Source: Ancylobacter novellus DSM 506
GTDB lineage: Bacteria > Pseudomonadota > Alphaproteobacteria > Rhizobiales > Xanthobacteraceae
Length of the DNA stretch: 64,000 nt
Reading direction: 5' to 3'
NCBI RefSeq assembly: GCF_000092925.1
Contig: NC_014217.1
Coordinates: forward strand, 1,674,001 to 1,738,000
The translations under genes were made by a program, and so were the position numbers. Below the pieces are notes generated by a model. It was not told where the DNA came from. It saw nothing but the letters and a program-made list of their open reading frames with translations, and made no database searches. Shown in pieces: positions 8,114-16,097 of the stretch; position 1 is the first letter of the stretch, and each line of letters opens with the position of its first letter.

Positions 8114-10372
8114 TCAGAGGCGTGAGCCGCGCAGGTCCGCCTCGATCTGCAACGTATCGCGCGTGCCGAAGCGAGACTTGTAGACCTGCGTGTTCTCCAT
8201 CACGCGCTGCACATAGTTGCGCGTCTCGGAGAAGGGGATGCGTTCCACCCAGTCGATCGGGTCGACCGAAGGGTCGCGCGGGTCGCCGTACTGGGCGATC
8301 CACTTGGCGACGTTGCCGCGGCCGGCATTGTAGCCGGCAAAGGTCAGCACATAATTGTTCTGGTAGTTGTCGAGCAGGCTGCGCAGCTCGGCGGCGCCGA
8401 ACTGCACGTTCACCGTGGGGTTGCGCAGCTGCTTCGGATCGTAGGACACGCCAGCCCGCTTGGCGATGGTACGTCCCGTCGCCGGCATGACCTGCATCAG
8501 CCCGGTGGCGCCCGCATGGGAGACGGCGGAAGCGTTGAACATGCTCTCCTGCCGGGCGATGGCGTAGACCAGCGCGCGATCGACATCGGCGGTGATCGGC
8601 CGATAGCTCGGCATGCCGATGGTCGGATAGGCCTCGGCCTCCAGCGGGATGCCGCGGTTGAGCGCGACCTTGCCGATGGTGGTCATGGTGCGCGCATCGC
8701 CCGAGGACTTCGCCAACTCCGCCAGCAGGCCGAGCTGGGCGGCGTCCGGCAGGCGTTCGGCGAGGTCGTAGGCCAGCGCCAGAGAGAGAGACGACTTGTC
8801 GAGCCGCTCCAGCAGCTTGAAGATCATCACGCCTTCGTTGCGGGCGAAGGCGGCGCGCTGGGTGGAGTTGGCGGCCGGCGCCGTCTCGATCTTCACCTTC
8901 GGGATGCCCAGCCGGGCGCTGGCGAGCTGGCCGTAATAGGCGGTGCCGTAGGCCGCCGCCGCCTCGTATTGGCCGCGGGCATTGGCGGTGGAGCCGAGCG
9001 CCTCCCAGGCGCGGCCCTGCCAGTAATAGCCGCGCGAGACGGTCGCTGGATGGGTCTGGTTCTCCGGGATCTTGCTGAAATGCTGAAGCGCGGTACGCGG
9101 ATCGTTGAGGAAGCGCAGCGCGATCCAGCCGGAGGTGAATTGCTGCTCGCAGCGCAGATGCTCGTCCTCCGGCACCGCGGCATCGCGAGCAACCTTGTAG
9201 GCCGTGCGGGCATCGCCCTTGTCGAGCAGGCCGCGCGCGGTCAGCCGGCGCTCGATCCACCATTCGTCCGGATCGATCAGCAGGCCGGCGTCTTTCGGCG
9301 CGCTCGACAGCGTGCGCGCGGCGGCGGCGTAGTCGCTGTTGCGGCGCTGCATCTTGGCGAGCGTGTAGAGATAGGCCGGATCGGAGCGCAGCGACATCGG
9401 CACCGCCGCCAGCAGCTTGCCGACATCGCCCTTGCCGGAGGCCATGGCGATGCGGGCGCGAGCGAGTGCCGTGACATCGTCGCCGGCGCGCTGGGCCGCG
9501 CGCAGGCCGCGCTCGGCATCCTCGGCATAGAGCAGCTTGTCGGCGCGGTATTTGTGGTCGGTGCGGGTCAGCAGGCCGCCGAATTCGACCACGACGGTCG
9601 ATTCCGTGTCGGAGGAGAGCGGATCCTCCTGCCAGGCGTTGCGCAGCCAGGCGGCACCGGCCTTCTGGTCGCCTGCGGCGAACAGGGCTCGAGCGAGGGC
9701 GATCTTGCCCTCGCCGGAATAGGGCGCCTGCTCGGCGAAGAAGGTCAGGATCGTCTGCGGGTCGCGGTTCTCGACAAAGAGCAGATATTCGAGGCGGCGG
9801 CGCAGCACCACCGGCGTCGGAAGCGTCGGATGGGCGCGCAATATGGCCGCTGCGCGGTCGAAGCCGACGTCGCGGGCGGTCACCCGCAGGGCCAGCCAGC
9901 GTATCAGCGCCTGCGCGGCGGGATCGCGCATGGCGTCCGCCATGGCGAGCGCCTGGGCGCTGTCACCCTTCTCGATGAAATTGACCGCCTGCTGCACGTC
10001 GCCGGCTGCGCCGGCGAGCACGGGCGCGGGCAATGTCGCAGCCGCTGCGGCGGGAGCGGCAGCAGCCTTCGCCGAAGGCTTGGCGGTCGGCTTCGCCGCA
10101 GCCTTCTTCTTGTCCTTGTCCTTGGTCGATGCCGTCTTTGTCGAGGGCTTCGCCGTAGATTTCGAGCTGGTGGATTTGGCCGCGGGCTTGGGCGTCGGGA
10201 CCGGCGTTGCCGCCTGTGCCTGACCGGCGCTGAAGGACGGGAACTGTGCGGCCGAGCCGAGCAGCAGTGCCGCCATCAGTGGCAGGACAACGCCGATACG
10301 CTCCGGGCGAGCGGAGCGCGACGGGCGACGCGAACGGCGCTCGGCCGGACAACCGTTTATCTGTTCGCTCAT
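8114..10372 (-). CDS. Soluble lytic murein transglycosylase (Slt-type)
   Basis: Periplasmic enzyme of 752 residues that cleaves glycan strands to 1,6-anhydromuropeptides. A signal segment (VVLPLMAALLLGS, ending AQA) is followed by a low-complexity Pro/Lys/Ala/Thr linker, then a long alpha-helical, Slt70-like superhelical region. The C-terminal SLT domain has ARQESMFN (catalytic glutamate about 609), GLMQVMPATG and AGYNAGRGNV. The ATG giving MSEQINGC is preferred over a GTG 13 codons upstream, which lies inside a stem-loop. It is convergent with the mini membrane genes, with a gap of only seven bases and no terminator seen. Confidence 0.92.
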   Translation of the reverse strand: MSEQINGCPAERRSRRPSRSARPERIGVVLPLMAALLLGSAAQFPSFSAGQAQAATPVPTPKPAAKSTSSKSTAKPSTKTASTKDKDKKKAAAKPTAKPSAKAAAAPAAAAATLPAPVLAGAAGDVQQAVNFIEKGDSAQALAMADAMRDPAAQALIRWLALRVTARDVGFDRAAAILRAHPTLPTPVVLRRRLEYLLFVENRDPQTILTFFAEQAPYSGEGKIALARALFAAGDQKAGAAWLRNAWQEDPLSSDTESTVVVEFGGLLTRTDHKYRADKLLYAEDAERGLRAAQRAGDDVTALARARIAMASGKGDVGKLLAAVPMSLRSDPAYLYTLAKMQRRNSDYAAAARTLSSAPKDAGLLIDPDEWWIERRLTARGLLDKGDARTAYKVARDAAVPEDEHLRCEQQFTSGWIALRFLNDPRTALQHFSKIPENQTHPATVSRGYYWQGRAWEALGSTANARGQYEAAAAYGTAYYGQLASARLGIPKVKIETAPAANSTQRAAFARNEGVMIFKLLERLDKSSLSLALAYDLAERLPDAAQLGLLAELAKSSGDARTMTTIGKVALNRGIPLEAEAYPTIGMPSYRPITADVDRALVYAIARQESMFNASAVSHAGATGLMQVMPATGRTIAKRAGVSYDPKQLRNPTVNVQFGAAELRSLLDNYQNNYVLTFAGYNAGRGNVAKWIAQYGDPRDPSVDPIDWVERIPFSETRNYVQRVMENTQVYKSRFGTRDTLQIEADLRGSRL

Positions 10373-10722
10373 GGGCTTTCGCACCCCCGACCAACTGACG
10401 CAATCTGCCACGCGATCCGAGAAACCCCGCCTCGGAACCGCGCCACGTCAGTTGTCCCGCGATCTGATTGACGAATTGCTAACCACAACCCCTGCAGATA
10501 CCGAAAAGCGGTACTCAACCGCTGCATCCCATGGTGGGCTATAGATTACCAACCCGGCAAAACCGGGGCAGCGTGCCGCACCCGGCAGGCTTTGCCAAGC
10601 CCGGAAGATATGTGCGCCAACAACGCCCCTTCCTTCGCGGGCGCCGACGCGATATCTCATGGCCCCTTTGCAGCGCCATTTCCGCCGCGCTGCGACGATG
10701 ACGAGAAGCTCAGGAGCGCTCC
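10373..10722. other. Divergent intergenic region between the transglycosylase gene and dapA
   Basis: About 350 bases without a convincing gene. It holds a long imperfect hairpin (10392-10454) close to the transglycosylase start and a small CCCGG/CCGGG hairpin near 10555. It should contain the promoters for both divergent genes. AGGAGCG just before dapA is its ribosome site. I see no tRNA or conserved ncRNA. Confidence 0.6.
10392..10454 (-). promoter_or_regulatory. Long hairpin in the transglycosylase 5' leader
   Basis: CAACTGACG and CGTCAGTTG form a perfect 9-bp outer stem. Inside are CGCG/CGCG and a perfect TCCGAG/CTCGGA inner stem. On the minus-strand transcript the structure ends about 19 bases before the start codon, so it could affect ribosome access or mRNA stability. 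It could also be a protein-binding site in DNA. Confidence 0.45.
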
Positions 10723-11613
10723 ATGCCCCACTCGCTGCCCCTCCGTGGATCCTTCACGGCGCTTGTGACGCCGTTCCGCGACGGCGTGGTGGACGAGAAA
10801 GCGCTGCGCGAGTTGGTCGATTGGCAGATCGAGGAAGGCATCCACGGGCTCGTTCCCGTCGGCACCACCGGCGAGAGCCCGACCCTCTCGCATGAGGAGC
10901 ACAAGCGCGTGGTGGAGCTTACCGTCCAGCAGGCGGCCGGCCGCGTGCCGGTGGTCGCCGGGGCAGGCTCCAACAACACCATCGAGGCGGTCGACCTCGC
11001 CCGCCACGCCGAGAAGGCGGGCGCGGACGCGGTGCTCGTGGTCACGCCCTACTACAACAAGCCCGGCCAGGAAGGGCTCTACCAGCACTACAAGGCCATC
11101 AACGATGCGATCGGCATCCCGATCATCATCTACAATATCCCGCCGCGCTCGGTGATCGACATGTCGGTGGAGACGATGGCCCGGCTGTTCGAACTCGAGA
11201 ACATCGCCGGCGTGAAGGACGCCACCGCCAACCTCGCGCGCGTCTCCATGCAGCGCCAGGCGATGGGGCCGAGCTTCAACCAGCTCTCGGGCGAGGACGC
11301 GACCGCGCTCGGCTTCATGGCCCATGGCGGCGACGGCTGCATTTCGGTCGCCTCCAACGTGGCGCCGAAGCTCTGCTCGCAGCTGATGGACGCCTGCCTC
11401 GCCGGCGAATACGGCAAGGCGCTGGAATTGCAGGACCGGCTGTTCCCGCTGTTCCAGGCACTGTTCGTTGAAACCAACCCGAGCCCGACCAAATATGCGC
11501 TGAGCGTGCTGGGCAAGATCGCCGACGAGGCGCGCCTGCCCATGGTGCCGGTGACGGACAAGACCAAGGAGACCGTCCGCGAGGCCATGCGCCACGCCGG
11601 ACTGATCAACTGA
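10723..11613 (+). CDS. dapA: 4-hydroxy-tetrahydrodipicolinate synthase
   Basis: Condenses pyruvate with aspartate semialdehyde, the first committed step of lysine and meso-diaminopimelate synthesis, in the cytoplasm. The 296 residues form a full (beta/alpha)8 barrel of the DHDPS/NAL family. The Schiff-base lysine is K165 in GVKDAT, the catalytic tyrosine Y137 in IYNIPPRS, and [10 protein letters not shown] forms the pyruvate-binding loop. An AGGAGCG ribosome site precedes the ATG. smpB follows after 39 bases, a common alphaproteobacterial order, probably co-transcribed. Confidence 0.96.
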   Translation: MPHSLPLRGSFTALVTPFRDGVVDEKALRELVDWQIEEGIHGLVPVGTTGESPTLSHEEHKRVVELTVQQAAGRVPVVAGAGSNNTIEAVDLARHAEKAGADAVLVVTPYYNKPGQEGLYQHYKAINDAIGIPIIIYNIPPRSVIDMSVETMARLFELENIAGVKDATANLARVSMQRQAMGPSFNQLSGEDATALGFMAHGGDGCISVASNVAPKLCSQLMDACLAGEYGKALELQDRLFPLFQALFVETNPSPTKYALSVLGKIADEARLPMVPVTDKTKETVREAMRHAGLIN

Positions 11614-11652
11614 TAGTGGATCGGGGCATCAGCTCCGTTCCGGAGCATTGAG

Positions 11653-12126
11653 ATGGCCGAGAAGAAGACGCAGGCAAAGAAGGTCGTCGCCGACAATCGG
11701 CGGGCGCGGTTCGACTACGAGATCGGCGAGGTTTTCGAAGCCGGTATCGCGCTCTCCGGCACCGAGGTGAAAAGCCTGCGCGGCGGCAAGGCGACGGTGG
11801 CCGAGAGCTACGTCTCGGCCAAGACCGGCGAAGCGATTCTCTACAACTCCTTCATCCCGGAATATCTGCAGGCGAACCGCTTCAACCACGAGCCGCGCCG
11901 GCCGCGGAAACTGCTGATGCACAAGCGCGAGATCGCCAAGCTGTGGCAGGCGGTGGAGCGCGAGGGCATGACCGTGGTGCCGCTGCGCATCTATTTCAAC
12001 GAGCAGGGCCGCGCCAAGGTCGAGCTCGCCATCGCCCGCGGCCGCAAGGCGCACGACAAGCGCGAGGCGCTGAAGGAGAAGGACTGGGCGCGCGACAAGC
12101 AGCGGCTGATGCGCGATCGGGGATAG
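11653..12126 (+). CDS. smpB: SsrA-binding protein SmpB
   Basis: Binds tmRNA and brings it to stalled ribosomes for trans-translation. The 157 residues are standard. Signature segments are visible: [10 protein letters not shown] near the start, [10 protein letters not shown], and a C-terminal basic tail ([22 protein letters not shown]) of the kind that enters the ribosomal A site. The ATG lies after GGAGCATTGAG. A bidirectional terminator and a palindromic repeat separate it from the convergent efp gene. The tmRNA gene itself is not in this window. Confidence 0.96.
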   Translation: MAEKKTQAKKVVADNRRARFDYEIGEVFEAGIALSGTEVKSLRGGKATVAESYVSAKTGEAILYNSFIPEYLQANRFNHEPRRPRKLLMHKREIAKLWQAVEREGMTVVPLRIYFNEQGRAKVELAIARGRKAHDKREALKEKDWARDKQRLMRDRG

Positions 12127-12127
12127 C

Positions 12128-12188
12128 GCCGGGATCGCTCTCCATCCTGCATGCGATCCCGGATCGGCCTTCGGCCGTCCGGGACGAC
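12128..12188. repeat. Dispersed palindromic repeat, family C (partial copy)
   Basis: This 61-base stretch directly after smpB matches 59170-59230 at 57 of 61 positions, and all four differences are transitions. It contains the self-complementary GGCCTTCGGCC core. It lacks the left GTCATCCCGG arm that the other copy has. It is noncoding. Confidence 0.8.
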
Positions 12189-12215
12189 GGATAATGGAAA
12201 GCGAAAATCTAAAAG

Positions 12216-12243
12216 AAAAGCCCGGCACTTGACCGGGCTTTTT
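12216..12243. terminator. Bidirectional intrinsic terminator between smpB and efp
   Basis: AAAAGCCCGG and CCGGGCTTTTT pair around a 7-base loop. The A run on one side and T run on the other make it functional for both the smpB and the convergent efp transcripts. Confidence 0.85.
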
Positions 12244-12264
12244 GATTCTCGATTCGAGGACTGC

Positions 12265-12834
12265 TTAGTCCTTGGCGCGCTCGACATAGGAGCCGTCGGC
12301 GGTCATCACCACGATGCGGGTGCCGACGCCGATATGCGGCGGGACGGCCGAGCGCACGCCGTTCGACAGGATGGCGGGCTTGTATGAGGACGAAGCCGTC
12401 TGGCCTTTCATCGCCGGCTCGGTCTCGGTGACTTCGAGCACCACGCGCTGCGGCAGTTCGATGGCGATGGCGTTGCCCTCGTGCACCGACAGCATGACCT
12501 GCATGCTCTCCTGCAGGTAGGCGGCCTGGTCGCCGATCACGTCGGCCTGCACCGCGACCTGGTCATAGGTCTCCGGGTTCATGAAGTGGTAGCCCTCGCC
12601 GTCCGAGTAGAGGAAGGTGTAGGGCCGGTCCTCGACATGGGCGCGCTCGACCTGCTCGGTGGTGCGGTAGCGCTCGGAGATCTTGGTCCCATCCGAAATG
12701 CGGCGCATGTCGAGCTGGGTGACCGGCGTGCCCTTGCCGGGATGGATATTCTCGGCGGTGAGCACGACGTAGAGCCTGCCGTCGATATCGACCACATTGC
12801 CCTTGCGCAGCGAGCTGGCGATGACCTTGACCAT
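12265..12834 (-). CDS. efp: Translation elongation factor P
   Basis: Relieves ribosome stalling at polyproline stretches by binding between the P and E sites. The 189 residues include the KOW-like N-domain and two OB domains ([12 protein letters not shown] is typical). The modification site is K34 in the loop HPGKGT, the lysine that is beta-lysylated by EpmA. The epmA gene is divergently transcribed next door, consistent with lysine modification rather than rhamnosylation. Confidence 0.96.
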   Translation of the reverse strand: MVKVIASSLRKGNVVDIDGRLYVVLTAENIHPGKGTPVTQLDMRRISDGTKISERYRTTEQVERAHVEDRPYTFLYSDGEGYHFMNPETYDQVAVQADVIGDQAAYLQESMQVMLSVHEGNAIAIELPQRVVLEVTETEPAMKGQTASSSYKPAILSNGVRSAVPPHIGVGTRIVVMTADGSYVERAKD

Positions 12835-12968
12835 AGAGGTCCTCTGGCTGTTGGGTGCGCCGCATCGCGCGGGACACCGGGGGATTCCTTCGGGCGCCTC
12901 CTATACAAGCGCGCTTCTATTCCGCCAACCCCGCCGCGCGAGCGCGACATCTGCCGGAGCCTTGCGTC
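12835..12968. promoter_or_regulatory. Divergent promoter region of efp and epmA
   Basis: These 134 noncoding bases separate the start codons of two functionally linked, divergent genes, so promoters for both must lie here or overlap the coding starts. No clear operator is visible. Confidence 0.5.
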
Positions 12969-14012
12969 ATGTCGCTTCCCGCCTCGCCCTGGTGGTCGCC
13001 TACGGTCCATGCCGACCGCCGGCCCTTCCTGCTGGCGCGCCAGCGCATCGCGGGAAAGCTGCGTGAATTCTTCGCCGCGCGCGATTTCATCGAGGTCGAG
13101 ACGCCGATCCTGCAGGTCTCGCCCGGCAACGAGACGCATCTGAAGGCCTTTGCCACCGAACTGGAGCGGCCGGACGGCACGCGGACGACGCGCTATCTGC
13201 ACACTTCGCCGGAATTCACCGCCAAGAAGCTGCTGGCGGCGGGCGAGCAGCGGCTGTTCACCCTGGCGCGCGTCTTCCGCAACGGTGAGCGCACCGGGCG
13301 GCACCATCCCGAGTTCACCATGCTCGAATGGTACCGCGCCCATGAAGGCTACGAAGCTCTGATGGCCGACTGCGCCGAACTGCTGGTATCGACGGCTGAG
13401 GCGGTTGGAACGACGGCATGGCGCTATGGCGATCAGGCATGCGATGTCGCCCTCGCCCCGGAGCGCCTCACCGTCGCGGACGCCTTCATCCGCTTCGCCG
13501 GCATCGACCTGATGGCGACGGTGGGCGAGGACGGCAATGACCGGGATGCCCTATGGAATGCCGCCCGTGCCGCCGGCATCCGCGTCGCCGAGGACGACAC
13601 TTGGGCGGACGTCTTCACCCGCGTGATGGTGGAGAAGATCGAGCCGTTCCTCGGCCTCGGCCGGCCGACCATCCTCTGCGAATACCCGATCTCGGAGGCG
13701 GCGCTGGCGCGGCCCAAGCCGTCCGATCCGCGCGTGGCCGAGCGCTTCGAGCTTTATGTCTGCGCCGTAGAACTGGCCAATGCCTTCGGCGAGCTGACCG
13801 ACGCCGACGAGCAGCGCCGGCGTTTCGAGCAATGGATGGACGAGAAGGAGCGCATCTATGGCGAGCGCTACCCGATCGACGAGGATTTCCTCGCCGCGCT
13901 CAAGGTCATGCCGGAAGCGTCGGGAATCGCGCTCGGCTTCGACCGGCTGGTGATGCTGGCGTCGGGTGCGCGGCGGATCGAGGACGTGATCTGGGCGCCT
14001 GTCGCGCCTTAG
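12969..14012 (+). CDS. epmA: EF-P--(R)-beta-lysine ligase EpmA
   Basis: Class II LysRS-like enzyme without the anticodon-binding domain that attaches beta-lysine to K34 of EF-P. The 347 residues match EpmA/PoxA/GenX. Class II motifs are visible: FIEVETPILQVSPGNETHL (motif 1 region), ARVFRNGERTGRHHPEFTM (motif 2) and GIALGFDRLVML (motif 3). The start at MSLPASPWW is preferred over in-frame upstream codons that lie in the promoter region. The 3' end overlaps the convergent UDG gene by four bases. An epmB (lysine 2,3-aminomutase) gene, often next to it, is not present here. Confidence 0.93.
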   Translation: MSLPASPWWSPTVHADRRPFLLARQRIAGKLREFFAARDFIEVETPILQVSPGNETHLKAFATELERPDGTRTTRYLHTSPEFTAKKLLAAGEQRLFTLARVFRNGERTGRHHPEFTMLEWYRAHEGYEALMADCAELLVSTAEAVGTTAWRYGDQACDVALAPERLTVADAFIRFAGIDLMATVGEDGNDRDALWNAARAAGIRVAEDDTWADVFTRVMVEKIEPFLGLGRPTILCEYPISEAALARPKPSDPRVAERFELYVCAVELANAFGELTDADEQRRRFEQWMDEKERIYGERYPIDEDFLAALKVMPEASGIALGFDRLVMLASGARRIEDVIWAPVAP

Positions 14013-14689
14013 CCCAAGCTGTCCAGATGCGCCCGCACCTTGGCGAAGACGGCATGGAACATCGGTGTTGTCAGCACGCCGGTGTTCGTGTTGTAGCGGG
14101 AGCAGTGATAGCTGTCGAAAAGCACGACCTCGCCCAGCCGGTGCACCGCGCCATGCGCGAACTTGTAGCGTGACAGCTTCTCGCCATGGGCGGCGAGCAC
14201 CTGGTCATGCGCGATCTTGCCAAGCGCGACGATGGCGCTGAGGGATGGCAGCAGGCCGATGGTGGCGGCGAGGAACGGCCGGCAATTGCGCATCTCGTCG
14301 GTGGTCGGCTTGTTCTCCGGCGGAACGCAGCGCACGGCATTGGTCAGGCGCGAGTCCGCGAGCTTGAGTGAATCGTCCGACCGCGCCTCGAACACACCGG
14401 TAGCGAAGCCGAACTTGATCAGCGTCGAATAGAGCAGCTCACCGGCATAGTCGCCGGTGAAGGGCCGCCCCGTCCGGTTGGCGCCGCGCAGGCCGGGCGC
14501 CAGCCCGACGATGAGCAGCCGCCCGTCCACCGGCCCGAAGGAGGGCACCGGCGCGTTGTGCCAGTCCGGTTCGGCGGCACGCCAATGCTCGCGGAAGGCG
14601 ACGAGGCGCGGGCAGAACGGGCAGTCCCGCTCCGGCTCGGCCTCGACCGGGGCGGGGGGCTCGAAGACGGCGGCGCGCAGCGCGCTCAC
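14009..14689 (-). CDS. Uracil-DNA glycosylase, family 5 (UdgB-like)
   Basis: Base-excision repair enzyme of 226 residues that removes uracil and probably hypoxanthine. Four cysteines placed for a 4Fe-4S cluster are visible: C23 and C26 (CPFC), C121 and C136. Motif A is GLAPGLRGANRTGRPFTGD (62-80), with an alanine-containing loop typical of family 5 rather than family 4. The C-terminal motif YHCSRYNTNTG (around H195) matches the UDGb form. The GTG start overlaps the TGA of the upstream NYN gene (GTGA), so translation is probably coupled. Confidence 0.88.
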   Translation of the reverse strand: MSALRAAVFEPPAPVEAEPERDCPFCPRLVAFREHWRAAEPDWHNAPVPSFGPVDGRLLIVGLAPGLRGANRTGRPFTGDYAGELLYSTLIKFGFATGVFEARSDDSLKLADSRLTNAVRCVPPENKPTTDEMRNCRPFLAATIGLLPSLSAIVALGKIAHDQVLAAHGEKLSRYKFAHGAVHRLGEVVLFDSYHCSRYNTNTGVLTTPMFHAVFAKVRAHLDSLG

Positions 14690-15297
14690 TGGTCCGACAT
14701 CTCGTCGTTCTCATCCGCCGCCGGCGGCGCCGTGCGGCGCTCGAGGAAGCGCGGCGTCTCCTGCATGCGGCCCGAACGGTCGGCCGGGTCGCGGCCGACG
14801 CGGCCCTGCAAGTCGACGAGATCGAGGAACACATCGGCCTGACGGCGCAGCTCGTCGGCGATCATCGGCGGCTGGGTGTGGATGCTGGAGACGACGGTGA
14901 CGCGCACGCCCTTGCGCTGGATCGCCTCGACCAGCGAGCGGAAGTCGCCGTCGCCGGAGAACAGCACGATGTGATCGACATGGCCGGCGAGCTCCATGGC
15001 GTTGACCGCCAGCTCGATGTCCATGTTGCCGCGTACGCGGCGGCGGCCCTGGCTGTCGGTGAACTCGCGCGCCGGCTTGGTGACGACCGAATAGCCGTTG
15101 TAGTCCAGCCAGTCGAGCAGCGGGCGGATGGAGGAGTATTCCGAATCTTCGACCAGCGTCGTGTAGTAGAACGCCCGCAACACGTAGCCTCGGCCCTGGA
15201 ATTCCTTCAGCAGGCGCTTGTAGTCGATATCAAATCCGAGTGACTTGGTGGCGGAATAGAGGTTGGCGCCATCGATGAAAAGGGCGATCTTTTCCAT
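14686..15297 (-). CDS. NYN-domain (LabA/DUF88-like) putative ribonuclease
   Basis: A 203-residue protein with a PIN-like NYN fold. MEKIALFIDGANLY opens the domain with D9. The aspartate-rich LFSGDGDFRSLVEA motif lies near residue 120. RRVRGNMDIELAVNAM supplies another acidic residue. NYN proteins act as metal-dependent RNases or RNA-binding factors. A charged, probably disordered tail of about 40 residues follows. The start at MEKIAL is conserved in the family; an ATG four codons upstream (MVQG) is an alternative. It precedes and is coupled to the UDG gene. Confidence 0.85.
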   Translation of the reverse strand: MEKIALFIDGANLYSATKSLGFDIDYKRLLKEFQGRGYVLRAFYYTTLVEDSEYSSIRPLLDWLDYNGYSVVTKPAREFTDSQGRRRVRGNMDIELAVNAMELAGHVDHIVLFSGDGDFRSLVEAIQRKGVRVTVVSSIHTQPPMIADELRRQADVFLDLVDLQGRVGRDPADRSGRMQETPRFLERRTAPPAADENDEMSDQ

Positions 15298-15553
15298 ACC
15301 TTGAACCATACTAGGCAATACCCGAACAGAGGGGTTGAAACGCGTTGCGGCACGTCGCGATGCGACTTGCCGGCCCCCGCCTATAGACATAGCGCATTTG
15401 TGGCGCGCGCGAGACGCGTGCACCCGTTGTCCGCCGTTTTGTCATGGAGGCGCGGGGCACGCGCGAAGGCCACGCGACGCGTGAAACCCTTGCCCTCGGA
15501 GCTCCATTGGTTTAAGGAGCCCGCTTTCCTTACACCGTCAGGAGTGCCGAGGC

Positions 15554-15943
15554 ATGGCTCGCGTCACCGTCGAGGATTGCATCGACAAGGTCGACAATCG
15601 CTTCGAGCTCGTTCTTCTCGCCGGGCATCGCGCCCGCACGATCGCATCCGGCTCGCCGATCACCGTCGACCGCGACAACGACAAGAACCCGGTCGTCGCG
15701 CTGCGCGAGATCGCCGACGAGACGATCTCGCCGGAGGATCTGCGCGAAGAGCTGATCCATTCGCTGCAGAAGTTCACCGAGGTGGACGAGCCGGAGCCCG
15801 AGACCGTTCCGATGATCGCCTCGTCCGGTTCGGAAGGTGCCGACGATTCCGACATCATGCTCGACCGCATGACCGAGGAAGAGCTGCTCGCCGGCCTGCA
15901 GGGCCTCGTGCCGCCGGAGCCGAGCGACGACGACGAAGGCTGA
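15554..15943 (+). CDS. rpoZ: RNA polymerase omega subunit
   Basis: Small subunit that assists beta' folding and RNAP assembly and forms part of a ppGpp site in some bacteria. The 129 residues start [20 protein letters not shown], with the family signature [12 protein letters not shown]. The long acidic C-terminal tail is typical of alphaproteobacteria. AGGAGTGCCGAGG precedes the ATG. A strong terminator follows, so rpoZ is a separate transcript from rsh even though the two are adjacent, as in many bacteria. Confidence 0.96.
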   Translation: MARVTVEDCIDKVDNRFELVLLAGHRARTIASGSPITVDRDNDKNPVVALREIADETISPEDLREELIHSLQKFTEVDEPEPETVPMIASSGSEGADDSDIMLDRMTEEELLAGLQGLVPPEPSDDDEG

Positions 15944-15965
15944 TCGCGTTACCGATCACGACGAG

Positions 15966-15992
15966 CGGCCCGGCCCTGTGCCGGGCCGTTTT
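15966..15992 (+). terminator. Intrinsic terminator after rpoZ
   Basis: CGGCCCGGC and GCCGGGCCG form a perfect 9-bp stem around CCTGT and are followed by TTTTCGTTTT. Confidence 0.9.
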
Positions 15993-16097
15993 CGTTTTGC
16001 GTGCCTTTTCCGCGACATGCAGCTTGCTTCGCCTGCATCTGCGGACGATATCTAGCCGATCGGCCGGCTCGGCCGACCATTCTCGCGAGTCCCTGTC

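Noticed and set aside
8516..10471. A 651-codon open frame antisense to the transglycosylase gene
   Set aside because: It contradicts a complete Slt enzyme and consists of His/Gly/Arg-rich shadow sequence.
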